Of a stretch of DNA of 29,762 nt, positions 7,607 to 15,200 are shown in pieces. The stretch lies in contig JBFGCA010000054.1 in assembly GCA_041567315.1 (NCBI GenBank), positions 1-29,762 on the forward strand, given 5' to 3'. A program made the position numbers and the translations under genes. Numbering within the stretch: the first letter of the stretch is position 1; the number at the start of each line of letters is the position of its first letter. The notes below the pieces were generated by a model that worked only from the letters and a program-made list of their open reading frames with translations, did not search any database and was not told the origin of the DNA. This DNA is from JBFGCA01 sp041567315 (lineage in GTDB: Bacteria > Acidobacteriota > Thermoanaerobaculia > Multivoradales > JAHEKO01).

Positions 7607-8598
7607 GTAGCGGTCTGCGTTGCGGCCGTGGGGACCTCGAGCCGGTGGGCGCCGGCCGGGTCGCGTCCCCTCGTCTCATCGGCCTCGAGCACGAACCCGT
7701 GCCGCTCGACGATCGAGAGGGCCTCGGGACTCGACAGGTAGTCGAGGAACCGTTCCGCGGCCGCCGGCGCCGGCCCGCCGGCCACCACGACCGCCCAGTA
7801 GGCGATGGGCAGGTCGGCCAGCGGCGGGAACTCGTAGAGCACCTGCACCCCCGGCGAGGTGCGGGCGTCGGTGCGGTAGATGACGCCCACCGCCTCGGGG
7901 TCCGCTTCGACGAGAGCCAGCGCCGCCCGCACGTCGAGCGCGGGCACCACCCGCGGGGCCAGGGCCTGCCAGACGCTGCCGCCCGAGGCGCCGCCCCGCG
8001 AGCCGCCCCCCGAAGTGCCCGCAGGTACGGCGAGCCGCTCGAGATGGGCGCGGGCGTAGCGCCCGGCGGGCACCGCCTCGGGGTCGGCGAGCGCCAGGAA
8101 ACGGAAGCCGAGCGCGGGCAGCTCCGCGGGGTCGTCCAGCCGGTAGGAAGCCCGCCGGTGGGCGATCAGCACCAGCCGGTTGGAGAACAGCTCCCGCCGC
8201 GAGCCGGGCTCGACGCGACCCCGGCCTTCGAGGAACTCCACCCAGCGGCGGTCGGCGGAGAGGAACAGGTCGGCCCCGGGCGCGGCGTCGATCTGCTGGG
8301 CCAGGGTGTTCGAACCGGCGAAGTTGAAGACCAGCCGCACCGGCTCGGCGGCCTCGAAGGCGGTGGCCAGCGCGCGCGCCACGTCACTCAAGCTGGCGGC
8401 GGCGAAGACCACCAGCTCCTCGCGGGCGGCGGCGCCGGACGGGCCGCCGGGGCCGTCGCCGGCGGCGTCCCCGAGACCGCCTTCAGGTTTGGCACAGGCG
8501 GCGAACAGGGCGAGCACCGCCAGGCCCACCCGGGCCACCCGGTGTGGTGCGCCGCCCGCCCGCCAGCCCGGCCGCCGCCGCGGGCTGCCGGTGCTCAT
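7603..8598 (-). CDS. modA: Molybdate-binding lipoprotein ModA
   Basis: A 331-residue solute-binding protein with a basic N-terminus and lipobox LFAAC (Cys at 35), so it is probably anchored in the membrane facing the periplasm. VVFAAASLSDVARAL (63-77), NFAGSNTLAQQI, ADLFLSADRRWVEFL, ADPEAVPAGRYA and VGVIYRTDA are the usual ModA signatures around the oxyanion pocket. An insertion rich in Gly and Ser (about 193-209) precedes the VWQALAPRVV hinge region. This looks like a flexible loop and is not typical of the family. The gene overlaps the upstream racemase gene and the downstream modB by 4 bases each. Confidence 0.93.
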   Translation of the reverse strand: MSTGSPRRRPGWRAGGAPHRVARVGLAVLALFAACAKPEGGLGDAAGDGPGGPSGAAAREELVVFAAASLSDVARALATAFEAAEPVRLVFNFAGSNTLAQQIDAAPGADLFLSADRRWVEFLEGRGRVEPGSRRELFSNRLVLIAHRRASYRLDDPAELPALGFRFLALADPEAVPAGRYARAHLERLAVPAGTSGGGSRGGASGGSVWQALAPRVVPALDVRAALALVEADPEAVGVIYRTDARTSPGVQVLYEFPPLADLPIAYWAVVVAGGPAPAAAERFLDYLSSPEALSIVERHGFVLEADETRGRDPAGAHRLEVPTAATQTAT

Positions 8599-9341
8599 GC
8601 CCCGTCGGCCGAAAAGGCCTTGTCGGCCGAAAGGGCAGCGTCGACCGCACGGCGCAGGGCCGCCCGGGCGAGCAGCCGCGTAGAGTCGAGCACCGGCAGC
8701 ACCGAGTCCTCGGCCGAGATCAGCAGCGGGATCTCGGTGCAGCCGAGGACGACCGCGTCGCAGCCGGCGCCGCGCAGCCGCTCGATGACCTCGCCGAAGG
8801 CCCGCCGCGCCTCGCCCGTGAACCGGCCGTGGACCAGGTCGTCGAAGATGACGCGGTCGACCAGGGCGCGGTCCGCGGGGCTCGGGACCTCGAAGCCGAT
8901 CCCCCGGTCGGCCAGCGGCCGGCGATAGACCGGACCGTCCATCAGGAAGCGGGTGCCCAGCACGCCGAGCCGCCGGAAGCCCCGCTCGGCGGCCGAGGCC
9001 GCCACCACCCGGGCGATGTGTAGCCAGGGCCGCGGGCTCTTCTGCTCGACCTCGTCGAAGGCCTCGTGCACGGTGTTGTCGGGACAGATCAGGAGCTGGG
9101 CGCCAGCCTCGGCCAGCAGCCGGGCGGAGACCAGCAGCAGGCGCGCCACCTCGCCCCAGTCGCCGGCCTCGATCGGCGGCATGTAGCGGGCGAGGGGTGG
9201 GCAGTGGAGCGTCACCTCGGGGTGGCGATGCCGGCCCAGCAGCTCCGCACCCTCCTCGCAGAGGGTCCGGAAGCAGAGCGCCGCGCCCTCGGCGCTCACC
9301 CCGACGATGCCGACGTGCAGGGGCTCGGCCACGTCGGGCAT
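8595..9341 (-). CDS. Aspartate/glutamate-racemase-family protein
   Basis: A 248-residue cytosolic protein with the two-domain Asp/Glu racemase fold. Both catalytic cysteines are visible: C86 in LLICPDNTVHEAFD and C201 in VVLGCTEIPLL. The N-terminus (VGIVGVSAEGAALCFRTL) and the GFRRLGVLGTRFLMDGPVY segment also fit. The first Cys motif is CPDNTxH rather than the more common CxNTxH. Members of this superfamily racemise Asp, Glu, hydantoins or related acids by two-base chemistry. The substrate is unknown. It is the first gene of a run with modA, modB and modC, overlapping modA by 4 bases, an arrangement I do not recognise as standard. A link to molybdate metabolism is not implied by the family. 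Confidence 0.85.
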   Translation of the reverse strand: MPDVAEPLHVGIVGVSAEGAALCFRTLCEEGAELLGRHRHPEVTLHCPPLARYMPPIEAGDWGEVARLLLVSARLLAEAGAQLLICPDNTVHEAFDEVEQKSPRPWLHIARVVAASAAERGFRRLGVLGTRFLMDGPVYRRPLADRGIGFEVPSPADRALVDRVIFDDLVHGRFTGEARRAFGEVIERLRGAGCDAVVLGCTEIPLLISAEDSVLPVLDSTRLLARAALRRAVDAALSADKAFSADGA

Positions 9342-9493
9342 GCTAACCGACCTCGCCGCGACGCGGGCCCGCTCCGCGACCGGACGGCGCCCGGCGGTAG
9401 ACTGCGGCCCGCAGAGAAGGCGTTCCGACGGCGACGGGTACGGCGACGCCCGGTGGACCAGGCGGGATCGCCGATCAACGACGGAGACCGGCC

Positions 9494-9862
9494 ATGCGGG
9501 TGCTGCTGGTAGAGGACAACGAGCTCAACCGCGACATGCTGACCCGGCGTCTCGCGCGCCGCGGGCACCAGGTGGCCCACGCCGCCGACGGACGGCAGGC
9601 TCTCGACGCGGCCGCCGGCGACGGCGGCATCGAGCTGATCCTGATGGACATGAGCCTGCCCGAGATCGACGGCTGGGAGGTGACCCGCCGACTCCAAGCC
9701 GATCCGGCCACCCGCGACATCCCGATCATCGCCCTTACCGCCCACGCCATGCAGGGCGACCGCGAGCGCGCCCTCGCGGCCGGCTGCGACGAGTACGAGA
9801 CCAAGCCGGTCGACCTGCCCGCGCTGCTGGCCAAGATGGAGCGCCTCGCCGGCGACGGCTGA
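9494..9862 (+). CDS. Single-domain response regulator (CheY-like receiver)
   Basis: A 122-residue stand-alone receiver domain with the acidic pocket E7/D8 (LLVEDNELN), phosphoacceptor D52 in LILMDMSLPEIDGWE, switch T82 in ALTAHAM and K104 in YETKPVD. ALTAHAMxGDRERALAAGCDEYxTKP is typical of receivers that work in phosphorelays with hybrid kinases. There is no output domain. It is followed 18 bases later by an Hpt-domain gene in the same direction, suggesting a shuttle pair. GGAGA just upstream serves as a ribosome-binding site. The cognate kinase is not in the window. Confidence 0.9.
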   Translation: MRVLLVEDNELNRDMLTRRLARRGHQVAHAADGRQALDAAAGDGGIELILMDMSLPEIDGWEVTRRLQADPATRDIPIIALTAHAMQGDRERALAAGCDEYETKPVDLPALLAKMERLAGDG

Positions 9863-9880
9863 CCCCCGGCGCGCGACTCG

Positions 9881-10243
9881 ATGGCGACCTCCGCCGGCGA
9901 CCTCGTCGATCGCGCGCGCTTCGAAGAGGTGGCGGCCGACTGCGACTGGTCGGTGACGGAGCTCGCCGAGTTCTACTTCGAAGGCACCGCGCGCGACCTC
10001 GAGCGGATGCGCGCGGCACTCGCGGCCCGCGACGGCGCGGAGCTGGCGCGGCTCGCCCACGGCTGCTGCGGCTCGAGCGGGAGCTGCGGGGTCACCGGCC
10101 TGGTGGCGCCGTTCCAGGAGCTGGAGCGGCTCGCCGGGGCCGGGCGCTTCTCCGCCGCCGGGCGCCAGCTGGACAGCATCGCGGCGCGGTTCGCCCGGGT
10201 GCGCGCCGAGCTGGCCGGCGGCGGCACGGATCGCCGAGGCTAG
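9881..10243 (+). CDS. Histidine phosphotransfer (Hpt) domain protein
   Basis: A 120-residue, mostly helical protein. LARLAHGCCGSSGSCG (55-70) fits the Hpt motif (A-H-x-L-K-G-S-S-x-x-x-G), with H60 as the phosphorylated histidine. Cys replaces the usual Leu and Lys after the His, which is atypical. The FYFEGTARDLERMRAAL segment matches the first part of the four-helix bundle. It would pass phosphate between a receiver and another His/Asp partner, plausibly the CheY-like protein just upstream. ATG 9881 is the natural start because the helix bundle follows at once. Confidence 0.75.
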   Translation: MATSAGDLVDRARFEEVAADCDWSVTELAEFYFEGTARDLERMRAALAARDGAELARLAHGCCGSSGSCGVTGLVAPFQELERLAGAGRFSAAGRQLDSIAARFARVRAELAGGGTDRRG

Positions 10244-10262
10244 CGGCCCCGATCCGGGGGCG

Positions 10263-10303
10263 GCCGGCGGCACGCGATGCAAGCCGGGTGAGCGGCTGCC
10301 GGC
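10263..10303. terminator. Weak hairpin between convergent signalling genes
   Basis: A GCCGGCGGC arm (10263-10271) and a GCTGCCGGC arm (10295-10303) pair with one mismatch across a loop of about 23 bases, in the 61-base gap between the stops of the Hpt gene (+) and the diguanylate cyclase gene (-). There is no T run. It could be chance in such GC-rich DNA. Confidence 0.3.
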
Positions 10304-10304
10304 G

Positions 10305-11204
10305 CTAGGCCCCTCCGGCCTCGGCCCACACGCAGACCCGGCCCCGGCCCGCCCGCTTGGCCTGGTAGAGCGCCTGGTCGACGTGGGCCATCAGCTCCCC
10401 CAGATCGGCACAGGAGTCGTCGAACGGTGCCACCCCGATGCTGACGGTCAGTGACAGCGGGCCCGCCGGACTGTCGATCGGGTGCTCGGAGATGCGTTCC
10501 AGCAACCGGCCGGCGGTCCGTTCCGCCCCCTCCAGCTCCACCCCAGGCAGCAGCGCCGAGAACTCCTCGCCGCCCCAGCGGCCGAGCAAGTCGCAGGTCC
10601 GCAGCCCGCCCTCGAGCCGCCGCGCCGTCTCGACCAGCGCGTGATCGCCGATCTTGTGGCCGTGAGTGTCGTTGATCTCCTTGAAGTGGTCGAGGTCGAT
10701 CAGCAGCGCCTGGAGCGGTTCGTCGTAGCGGCGCGCCCGCGCCTCCTCGCGCTCGGCCAGGTCGTAGAACCCGCGGCGGTTGTAGAGACCGGTCAGCGGG
10801 TCCCGCACCGCCAGGTCCTCCACCTTGGCCATCAGCCGGCGCAGCGAGAACTGGGTCTCGATCCGCGCCTCGATGACCGGGAAGTCGACCGACTTGGTGA
10901 CGTAGTCGTTGGCCCCCAGCCGCAGCGCCTCGACCACGTCGTCGCTCCCCTCCTTGACGGTCAGCACCACCACCGGCAGCGCGTTGGCCGGATACTCCCG
11001 CCGCAGCTCACGCAGCGTCTCGAGGCCGTCGACCTCCGGCATGATGACGTCCAGCAGGACCAGGTCGACCTCCCGCTCGCGCAGCGCCTCCAGCGCCTCA
11101 CGCCCGTTGCCCGCCTCCACCACCTCGTAGCCCCGCCCGGCGAGCCGCGCCCGCAGCACCTCGCGCGTGACGTGATTGTCCTCCACCAGCAGTATCTTCC
11201 TCAT
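10305..11204 (-). CDS. Response regulator with GGDEF diguanylate cyclase output (PleD/WspR-like)
   Basis: A 299-residue protein. Residues 1-120 are a receiver with E7/D8-type pocket residues (LLVEDNHVT), phosphoacceptor D52 (LLDVIMPEVDG), T82 and K104 (YVTKSVD). Residues about 135-295 are a GGDEF domain beginning DPLTGLYNRRGF, with the active-site loop GGEEF at 211-215. The inhibitory I-site RTCD (202-205) sits five residues ahead, so product feedback is likely. It should make cyclic di-GMP from two GTP when phosphorylated, controlling attachment, motility or matrix. A GGGAGG ribosome-binding site precedes the ATG. It converges with the receiver/Hpt pair, and all three may share one relay. 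Confidence 0.93.
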   Translation of the reverse strand: MRKILLVEDNHVTREVLRARLAGRGYEVVEAGNGREALEALREREVDLVLLDVIMPEVDGLETLRELRREYPANALPVVVLTVKEGSDDVVEALRLGANDYVTKSVDFPVIEARIETQFSLRRLMAKVEDLAVRDPLTGLYNRRGFYDLAEREEARARRYDEPLQALLIDLDHFKEINDTHGHKIGDHALVETARRLEGGLRTCDLLGRWGGEEFSALLPGVELEGAERTAGRLLERISEHPIDSPAGPLSLTVSIGVAPFDDSCADLGELMAHVDQALYQAKRAGRGRVCVWAEAGGA

Positions 11205-11256
11205 CTCGCCCTCCCATATACTTCACGCTGAACTTGACATCCTTCATCTTGTCATC

Positions 11257-11345
11257 CTGCGCAGAAAAACGGTGACAGGATACTTTATTTCCTTTCCAAT
11301 GTTGCCGTGCCGCGGCCAGACAGGAAATGAGCATCCGGTCACCGT
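11257..11345. repeat. Dispersed hairpin repeat, copy 1 (REP/RAYT-like)
   Basis: Imperfect inverted arms at 11271-11293 and 11322-11343 (both contain AGGAAAT...ATCC...GTCACC when read in the same sense) surround a 28-base centre. A small palindrome CTGCGCAG lies at 11257-11264. The segment is AT-rich compared with its surroundings. Read on the minus strand, its distal half (AGTATCCTG...CCG..TTTTCTGCG) matches copy 2 at 16838-16870. It lies about 60 bases upstream of the diguanylate cyclase start. It resembles the short palindromic elements mobilised by REP-associated tyrosine transposases, but no transposase gene is here. Confidence 0.55.
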
Positions 11346-11433
11346 CTCTTTGCCTGCCCCGCGGCCGGGTGGACCCTGCCCCGGCCAGCACCTCACCGAG
11401 CCGGCGGCCGGGGCCGAAACTCGGGCTTGACCG

Positions 11434-12438
11434 CTATTCGCCGGCGGCGCCGGCTTGCAGGAACTCCACCACCGCCGCCTGGAAGGCCGCCGGCTCCTCG
11501 AGCGGCGCGAAATGTCCGCTGTGCTCGAACACCCGGAAGCGCGCTCCGGGGATGGCGACCGACATCTCCTCGGCCCGCGCGGCGGGCAGCAGGTCGTGGG
11601 CACCCGCCAGCACCAGGCTGCGGGCGGTGATCTGCGGCAGCCGGTCGGTCAGGTCGTAGAACGACAGCTCCTGCTGCGAGTAGAACCCGTGGCGGAAGCT
11701 GAACTTCGCCTCGGCCCACTCGCGCGCCAGGACCTCCCGACCGGCAACCGGATCGGCGAAGAGATTCGGGTAGGCATCCTCCAGGCTGTAGCGCCGGAAG
11801 ACGAGGGTTTTCTCCTCATCCGAAATCCCCTCGGCACCCAGCTCCGCACCCAGCCGCTCGCTCGCCGCCGCCCACTCAGGGAACCGCTCGGCGAAGCCCG
11901 CCAGATCCTCCGCCGACACCCGGGCGACGGTGTGCAGGAAGATGGCGCTCTCCAGGATCTCCGGCCGCTCGTAGGCCAAGAAGATCAGATTGGTGGCGCC
12001 GTTCGACCAGCCGATGGCGTTGACCCGCTCGAGCCCCAGGTGCCGGCGCAGCGCGTCGAAGTCGGCCCGCACCGCCGCCAGCGACATGTCCGCGTCCTTC
12101 TGGACCGCCCCCGACCCGCCCATCCCCCGTGGATCGAAATAGACCATCGTCAGCCGCCCCTCGAGCGGCCGGTAGAGCGCCCGCAGCCCCTCCAGCGTCA
12201 GCCCCCACGAGTTGGGCACCGTCATCAACACCGGCCCCGCCCCGTGCACCTCGTAGTGGATTGGCACCCCCTCGAGCTCCACCACGAACGACCCGTTCTC
12301 CAGCCCGGGCGCCGGATCGGTTTCGCTCGAGCCGCCGCCGACACCTTGCGGCCCCGGCGCGCAGGCCATCGCCGCCGCGAGCACCAGCACCGCCGCTGGC
12401 GCCAGGGCCGTCCAGGCCCACGAACGGCCCCTGCTCAT
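11434..12438 (-). CDS. Alpha/beta-hydrolase lipoprotein (proline-iminopeptidase-like)
   Basis: A 334-residue protein with a signal peptide and lipobox (LAAAMAC, Cys 26). It is probably tethered in the periplasm or outer membrane. The hydrolase domain starts near residue 50. The oxyanion segment is VPNSWGL and a FDPRGMGGSG motif follows, as in prolyl aminopeptidases and epoxide hydrolases. The nucleophile is S145 in IGWSNGATN, the acid D282 in LAGAHDLLP and the base H309 in EHSGHFAPLEEP. The triad is complete, so it is likely an active esterase, peptidase or similar enzyme; the substrate is unknown. It lies 11 bases after the DUF362 gene in the same direction, so the two are probably co-transcribed. 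Confidence 0.88.
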   Translation of the reverse strand: MSRGRSWAWTALAPAAVLVLAAAMACAPGPQGVGGGSSETDPAPGLENGSFVVELEGVPIHYEVHGAGPVLMTVPNSWGLTLEGLRALYRPLEGRLTMVYFDPRGMGGSGAVQKDADMSLAAVRADFDALRRHLGLERVNAIGWSNGATNLIFLAYERPEILESAIFLHTVARVSAEDLAGFAERFPEWAAASERLGAELGAEGISDEEKTLVFRRYSLEDAYPNLFADPVAGREVLAREWAEAKFSFRHGFYSQQELSFYDLTDRLPQITARSLVLAGAHDLLPAARAEEMSVAIPGARFRVFEHSGHFAPLEEPAAFQAAVVEFLQAGAAGE

Positions 12439-12449
12439 TGGTTGCTCGT

Positions 12450-13727
12450 CTACCGCCCCGCGGGGGTCTGCATGCGGCGGCGTTGGGCTAGTTCGGGGGC
12501 CTCTTTGAGGCAGGTGAGGAGGATCTTGAGGGAGGTCCAGAAGGCGGCTAGGCCGGTGCGTTTGAACTCGGCGGGGCGGTCGCCGACGGCGGGGAAGCCC
12601 TGGGCGTCGGGCTGGAGGTTCTCCCACTCGCGGAACAGGCGGCCCCAGGGGCTGTCGAGCACGGCGGCCATCTGCTTCTTGGCCAGGAAGGGGTACCAGA
12701 AGGAGTCGTGGTAGAGGACGCTGGCGGCGTAGGCCCAGGGCGCCAGCACGGTCTTGAGCGACCACTCGATGGGGCGCTTGAGCGGACCCCAGTAGATCTT
12801 GTGCTGCATCCGCGAGGCGAAGGTCATCTTCTTGAAGGGGCCGACGAAGTCCCAGCGCTCGGCGGCGGCGGCGCGGTCGCCGACGATCTCGAGCTGGCTG
12901 GGGTCGCCGCAGCCGAGGCCCATGTCGTGGGCCAGGCGGATGTACTTGATGGACAGCGGGTCGAGACCCATCATCGCCGCCGCCAGGGCGTCGATCGCCA
13001 CCTGGTCGGCGCTGGCGAGGATCACGTCCTTGACGTGCGGGATCATGCAGCGCGGGCCCGGGCCGTCGCCGGCGAAGGTGCCGTCCATCACCGCGAAGAC
13101 CCCGCGGTGGACGCGCTGCTGGATGCGCAGCAGGTCGACCAGGGTCTCGTGGATCACCGGGTGGGTCCAGTGGCGGCGCTCGTTGAGCAGGCCCCCGAAG
13201 GCGTTCTTCATCGCCCCGGTGGTGGTGGTGAAGACGTGGGTCTTGACGGTCGGCAGGTGGATGACGTTCTCGCCCAGGAAGCGCTTGGGGATGTGGAAGC
13301 CCTTGGGGTAGACGTCGTTGAGGCACAGAAACTCGTCGGCCAGGTCGCCCACCGCGTCGCGGACGTGGATCCACTCCTCGCCGTCGTCGTAGAGGTGGAC
13401 GTTGCGCAGCCCGTGGGCCTCGACCACCGGCAGCTGCTTGTTCTCGCGCTCGCCGAGCCGGGCGTCGATGACCACCGTGCGGTTGTGGCAGGCGTGGATC
13501 AGCTCGCGCCGGTAGCCGTCGGCGAGCATCGCCCGCACCACCCCGTCGAGCTGCCAGGGCGTGGTCGAGCTACCGGGGAAGAAGAAGTGCCAGGAGATGT
13601 TGACCTTGAGCGCGGTGTCGACCGCCGGGTCGACTACCTGCCGGTAGCCGGCCAGCTCGAGCAGCTCGTGGTAGTCGGCCAGCACCGTCCGCGGCGAGGT
13701 CTTGAGGATGGCGACGCGACTGCGCAT
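12450..13727 (-). CDS. DUF362 family protein
   Basis: A 425-residue cytosolic protein. The DUF362 signature is clear: LPTVKTHVFTTTTGAMKN (158-175) and the ASADQVAIDALAAAMMG segment (residues about 239-255). KVNISW near the N-terminus is also typical. Many DUF362 proteins carry ferredoxin-like Fe-S motifs; none is seen here. The C-terminal 120 residues (from about MQHKIYWGPLKRPIEW) form an amphipathic, Trp-rich extension. The biochemical role of the family is not well established, and I do not assign one. It sits between an SDR gene and a hydrolase lipoprotein gene, all on the minus strand. Confidence 0.85.
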   Translation of the reverse strand: MRSRVAILKTSPRTVLADYHELLELAGYRQVVDPAVDTALKVNISWHFFFPGSSTTPWQLDGVVRAMLADGYRRELIHACHNRTVVIDARLGERENKQLPVVEAHGLRNVHLYDDGEEWIHVRDAVGDLADEFLCLNDVYPKGFHIPKRFLGENVIHLPTVKTHVFTTTTGAMKNAFGGLLNERRHWTHPVIHETLVDLLRIQQRVHRGVFAVMDGTFAGDGPGPRCMIPHVKDVILASADQVAIDALAAAMMGLDPLSIKYIRLAHDMGLGCGDPSQLEIVGDRAAAAERWDFVGPFKKMTFASRMQHKIYWGPLKRPIEWSLKTVLAPWAYAASVLYHDSFWYPFLAKKQMAAVLDSPWGRLFREWENLQPDAQGFPAVGDRPAEFKRTGLAAFWTSLKILLTCLKEAPELAQRRRMQTPAGR

Positions 13728-13733
13728 GGCGGA

Positions 13734-13749
13734 GCCCCCTGCAGGGGGC
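13734..13749. promoter_or_regulatory. Perfect 16-bp palindrome upstream of the DUF362 gene
   Basis: GCCCCCTGCAGGGGGC is a perfect palindrome with no loop, seven bases ahead of the DUF362 start codon, in the 56-base gap after the SDR gene. It includes the purine run that would act as ribosome-binding site on the minus strand. It could be an operator or an RNA structure that masks translation initiation. It is too short and loop-free to be a clear terminator. Confidence 0.4.
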
Positions 13750-13783
13750 GAAAGTCTAGCAGCCTGCGACCGGCGAACGCCGA

Positions 13784-14551
13784 CTACGCAGTTGCGCCAC
13801 CATCCACGACGAGGACGCTACCGGTCACGTAGGCCGAGGCCCCGGAGGCCAGGTAGAGCGCGGCGCCGACGATCTCGTCGGGCTGAGCGTGGCGGCCCAG
13901 CGGGGTGAGGGCGCGGATCTGCTTCTGGATCCGCGGGTCGCCGAGGAGCACCGAGGAGAACCTGGTCTCCACCAGCCCGGGGGCGATGGCGTTGACCCGC
14001 ACCCCGGCGGCGCCCAGCTCCTTGGCCAGCCCCCTGGTCATGCCGATCACCGCCGCCTTGGTCATCGCGTAGACCACCCGCATCGGCGCCGGGCGGAGGC
14101 CGTCGATCGAGGCCAGGTTGACGATCGAGCCGCCCCCCTGGCCGGCCATCATCTTCGCCGCCTGCTGGCACATCAGGAAGTAGCCCTTGACGTTGACCTC
14201 GAAGGTCTTGTCGTAGGCCGCCTCCTCGATCTCCACCGCCGGCCCGAAGTAGGGGTTGGTGGCGGCGTTGTTGACCAGCACGTCGAGCCGCCCCGGATCG
14301 CCGGCCAGCCGCGCGAAAAGAGCGTCGATCGCCGCCGGCTGACCGGTGTGGCAGGCGATCGGCAGGGCCCGGCCGCCATCGGCCTCGATCGCCGCCGCCA
14401 CCTTGTCCAGCGCCTCCTGCCTGCGCGACGCCAGCACCACCGTCGCCCCGCGGGCGGCGAAGGCCCGCGCGATCGCCTCCCCGATCCCCCGGCTCGCCCC
14501 GGTGACCAGCGCCACCTTGCCGTCCAGGTTGAAATCCAGCTTCGTCGTCAT
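13784..14551 (-). CDS. Short-chain dehydrogenase/reductase (classical SDR)
   Basis: A 255-residue Rossmann-fold oxidoreductase of normal SDR length. The cofactor-binding motif is TGASRGIG (17-24). NNAA follows at 94-97, and the catalytic residues are N120, S148 (LASIDG), Y161 and K165 (YAMTK). The C-terminus ends LASGASAYVTGSVLVVDGG. ASRRQEAL after the second strand has Arg residues in the position that usually favours NADP(H). It should reduce or oxidise a carbonyl/alcohol; the substrate is not determined. The DUF362 and hydrolase genes follow in the same direction, so it is likely the first gene of a three-gene operon. Confidence 0.92.
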   Translation of the reverse strand: MTTKLDFNLDGKVALVTGASRGIGEAIARAFAARGATVVLASRRQEALDKVAAAIEADGGRALPIACHTGQPAAIDALFARLAGDPGRLDVLVNNAATNPYFGPAVEIEEAAYDKTFEVNVKGYFLMCQQAAKMMAGQGGGSIVNLASIDGLRPAPMRVVYAMTKAAVIGMTRGLAKELGAAGVRVNAIAPGLVETRFSSVLLGDPRIQKQIRALTPLGRHAQPDEIVGAALYLASGASAYVTGSVLVVDGGATA

Positions 14552-14630
14552 GCTCTGGCCGGGCGACTCTACCTCCCCTGGACGGTGCGACGCCGGTCGT
14601 GCGCCGGCTGCCCGCTCGCGGGGCCGCCGC

Positions 14631-14990
14631 TCAGCGGCGTCGCGGGTCGAGCTCGGCGAGGCGGTAGAGGGTGCCCCGCCACCAGACGCCGCCGCGGACC
14701 CGGGCCAGGAGGGCGGCGCACAGAGTGGTGAAGACGAACAGCAGCGTACCGATCGGCAGCCCCAGCGCCGTCCAGCCGCCCAGGCTCGTCCCGCGGACCA
14801 GCGCGAGGTGACAACCGGCGATCAGGGCGACGGAGGCCGCGTACAGCGCACGGGTGGGACCGCCGGTGACCAGAACCGCCGCAAAGGGCCAGGCGGTGAG
14901 CGGCACCTGTGCCGCCGAGCCGGCCAGCAGCATCGCCAGCGAGTAGTCGACCGCGGCGAGCAGCGGAAGGATCCACGGCATCCGCGGCAC
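14631..14990 (-). CDS. Small membrane protein resembling the C-terminal segment of family 2 glycosyltransferases
   Basis: A 119-residue protein with about four hydrophobic segments. It ends RGGVWWRGTLYRLAELDPRR. The motif G-G-V-x-W-R-G-x-x-Y-x-L-x-E-L is what I know from the C-terminus of membrane GT2 glycosyltransferases (chlorobactene/hydroxy-carotenoid glucosyltransferase-like). The catalytic GT-A domain that should precede it is absent: no matching frame continues upstream past 14990. It is either a decayed remnant with a fortuitous start (ATG 14990) or an independent small membrane protein. Confidence 0.5.
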   Translation of the reverse strand: MPRMPWILPLLAAVDYSLAMLLAGSAAQVPLTAWPFAAVLVTGGPTRALYAASVALIAGCHLALVRGTSLGGWTALGLPIGTLLFVFTTLCAALLARVRGGVWWRGTLYRLAELDPRRR

Positions 14991-15200
14991 GATAGCCGAT
15001 GGTTCCGACCCCGCAACGAGCCGCTCTCGCCATCCCGAACGGCGGCGGAGGCGGTGGCCCTTGCCCGGCTATACTCGATACGACCGCCTTCCCTCCGGCC
15101 GCGGCCGGCCTTCGCGGCCGGGGGCGCCAGCGGGGGATCCCATACAAGCGACGATGGGCGCCGGCGCTGGCGCCCGCCCGCTATCCGCAGGAGGACAACC

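Noticed and set aside
5817..7679. A 620-residue frame starting upstream of modC
   Set aside because: The N-terminal 247 residues are a shifted reading of modB (low-complexity Arg/Ala/Gly). The real modC start is the ATG at 6936-6938 that overlaps modB.
11234..11239. TTGACA on the plus strand as a promoter -35
   Set aside because: No -10-like hexamer at the right distance and no plus-strand gene follows; the nearby genes are on the minus strand.
11434..13374. A 646-residue frame covering the hydrolase and part of DUF362
   Set aside because: The first half is an out-of-frame reading of the DUF362 gene. The hydrolase has its own lipoprotein signal peptide starting at 12438.
15070..15075. TATACT as a -10 box for the ferritin-like gene
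   Set aside because: No acceptable -35 box at 16-18 bases upstream and it is 125 bases from the start. Possible, but not strong enough to call.
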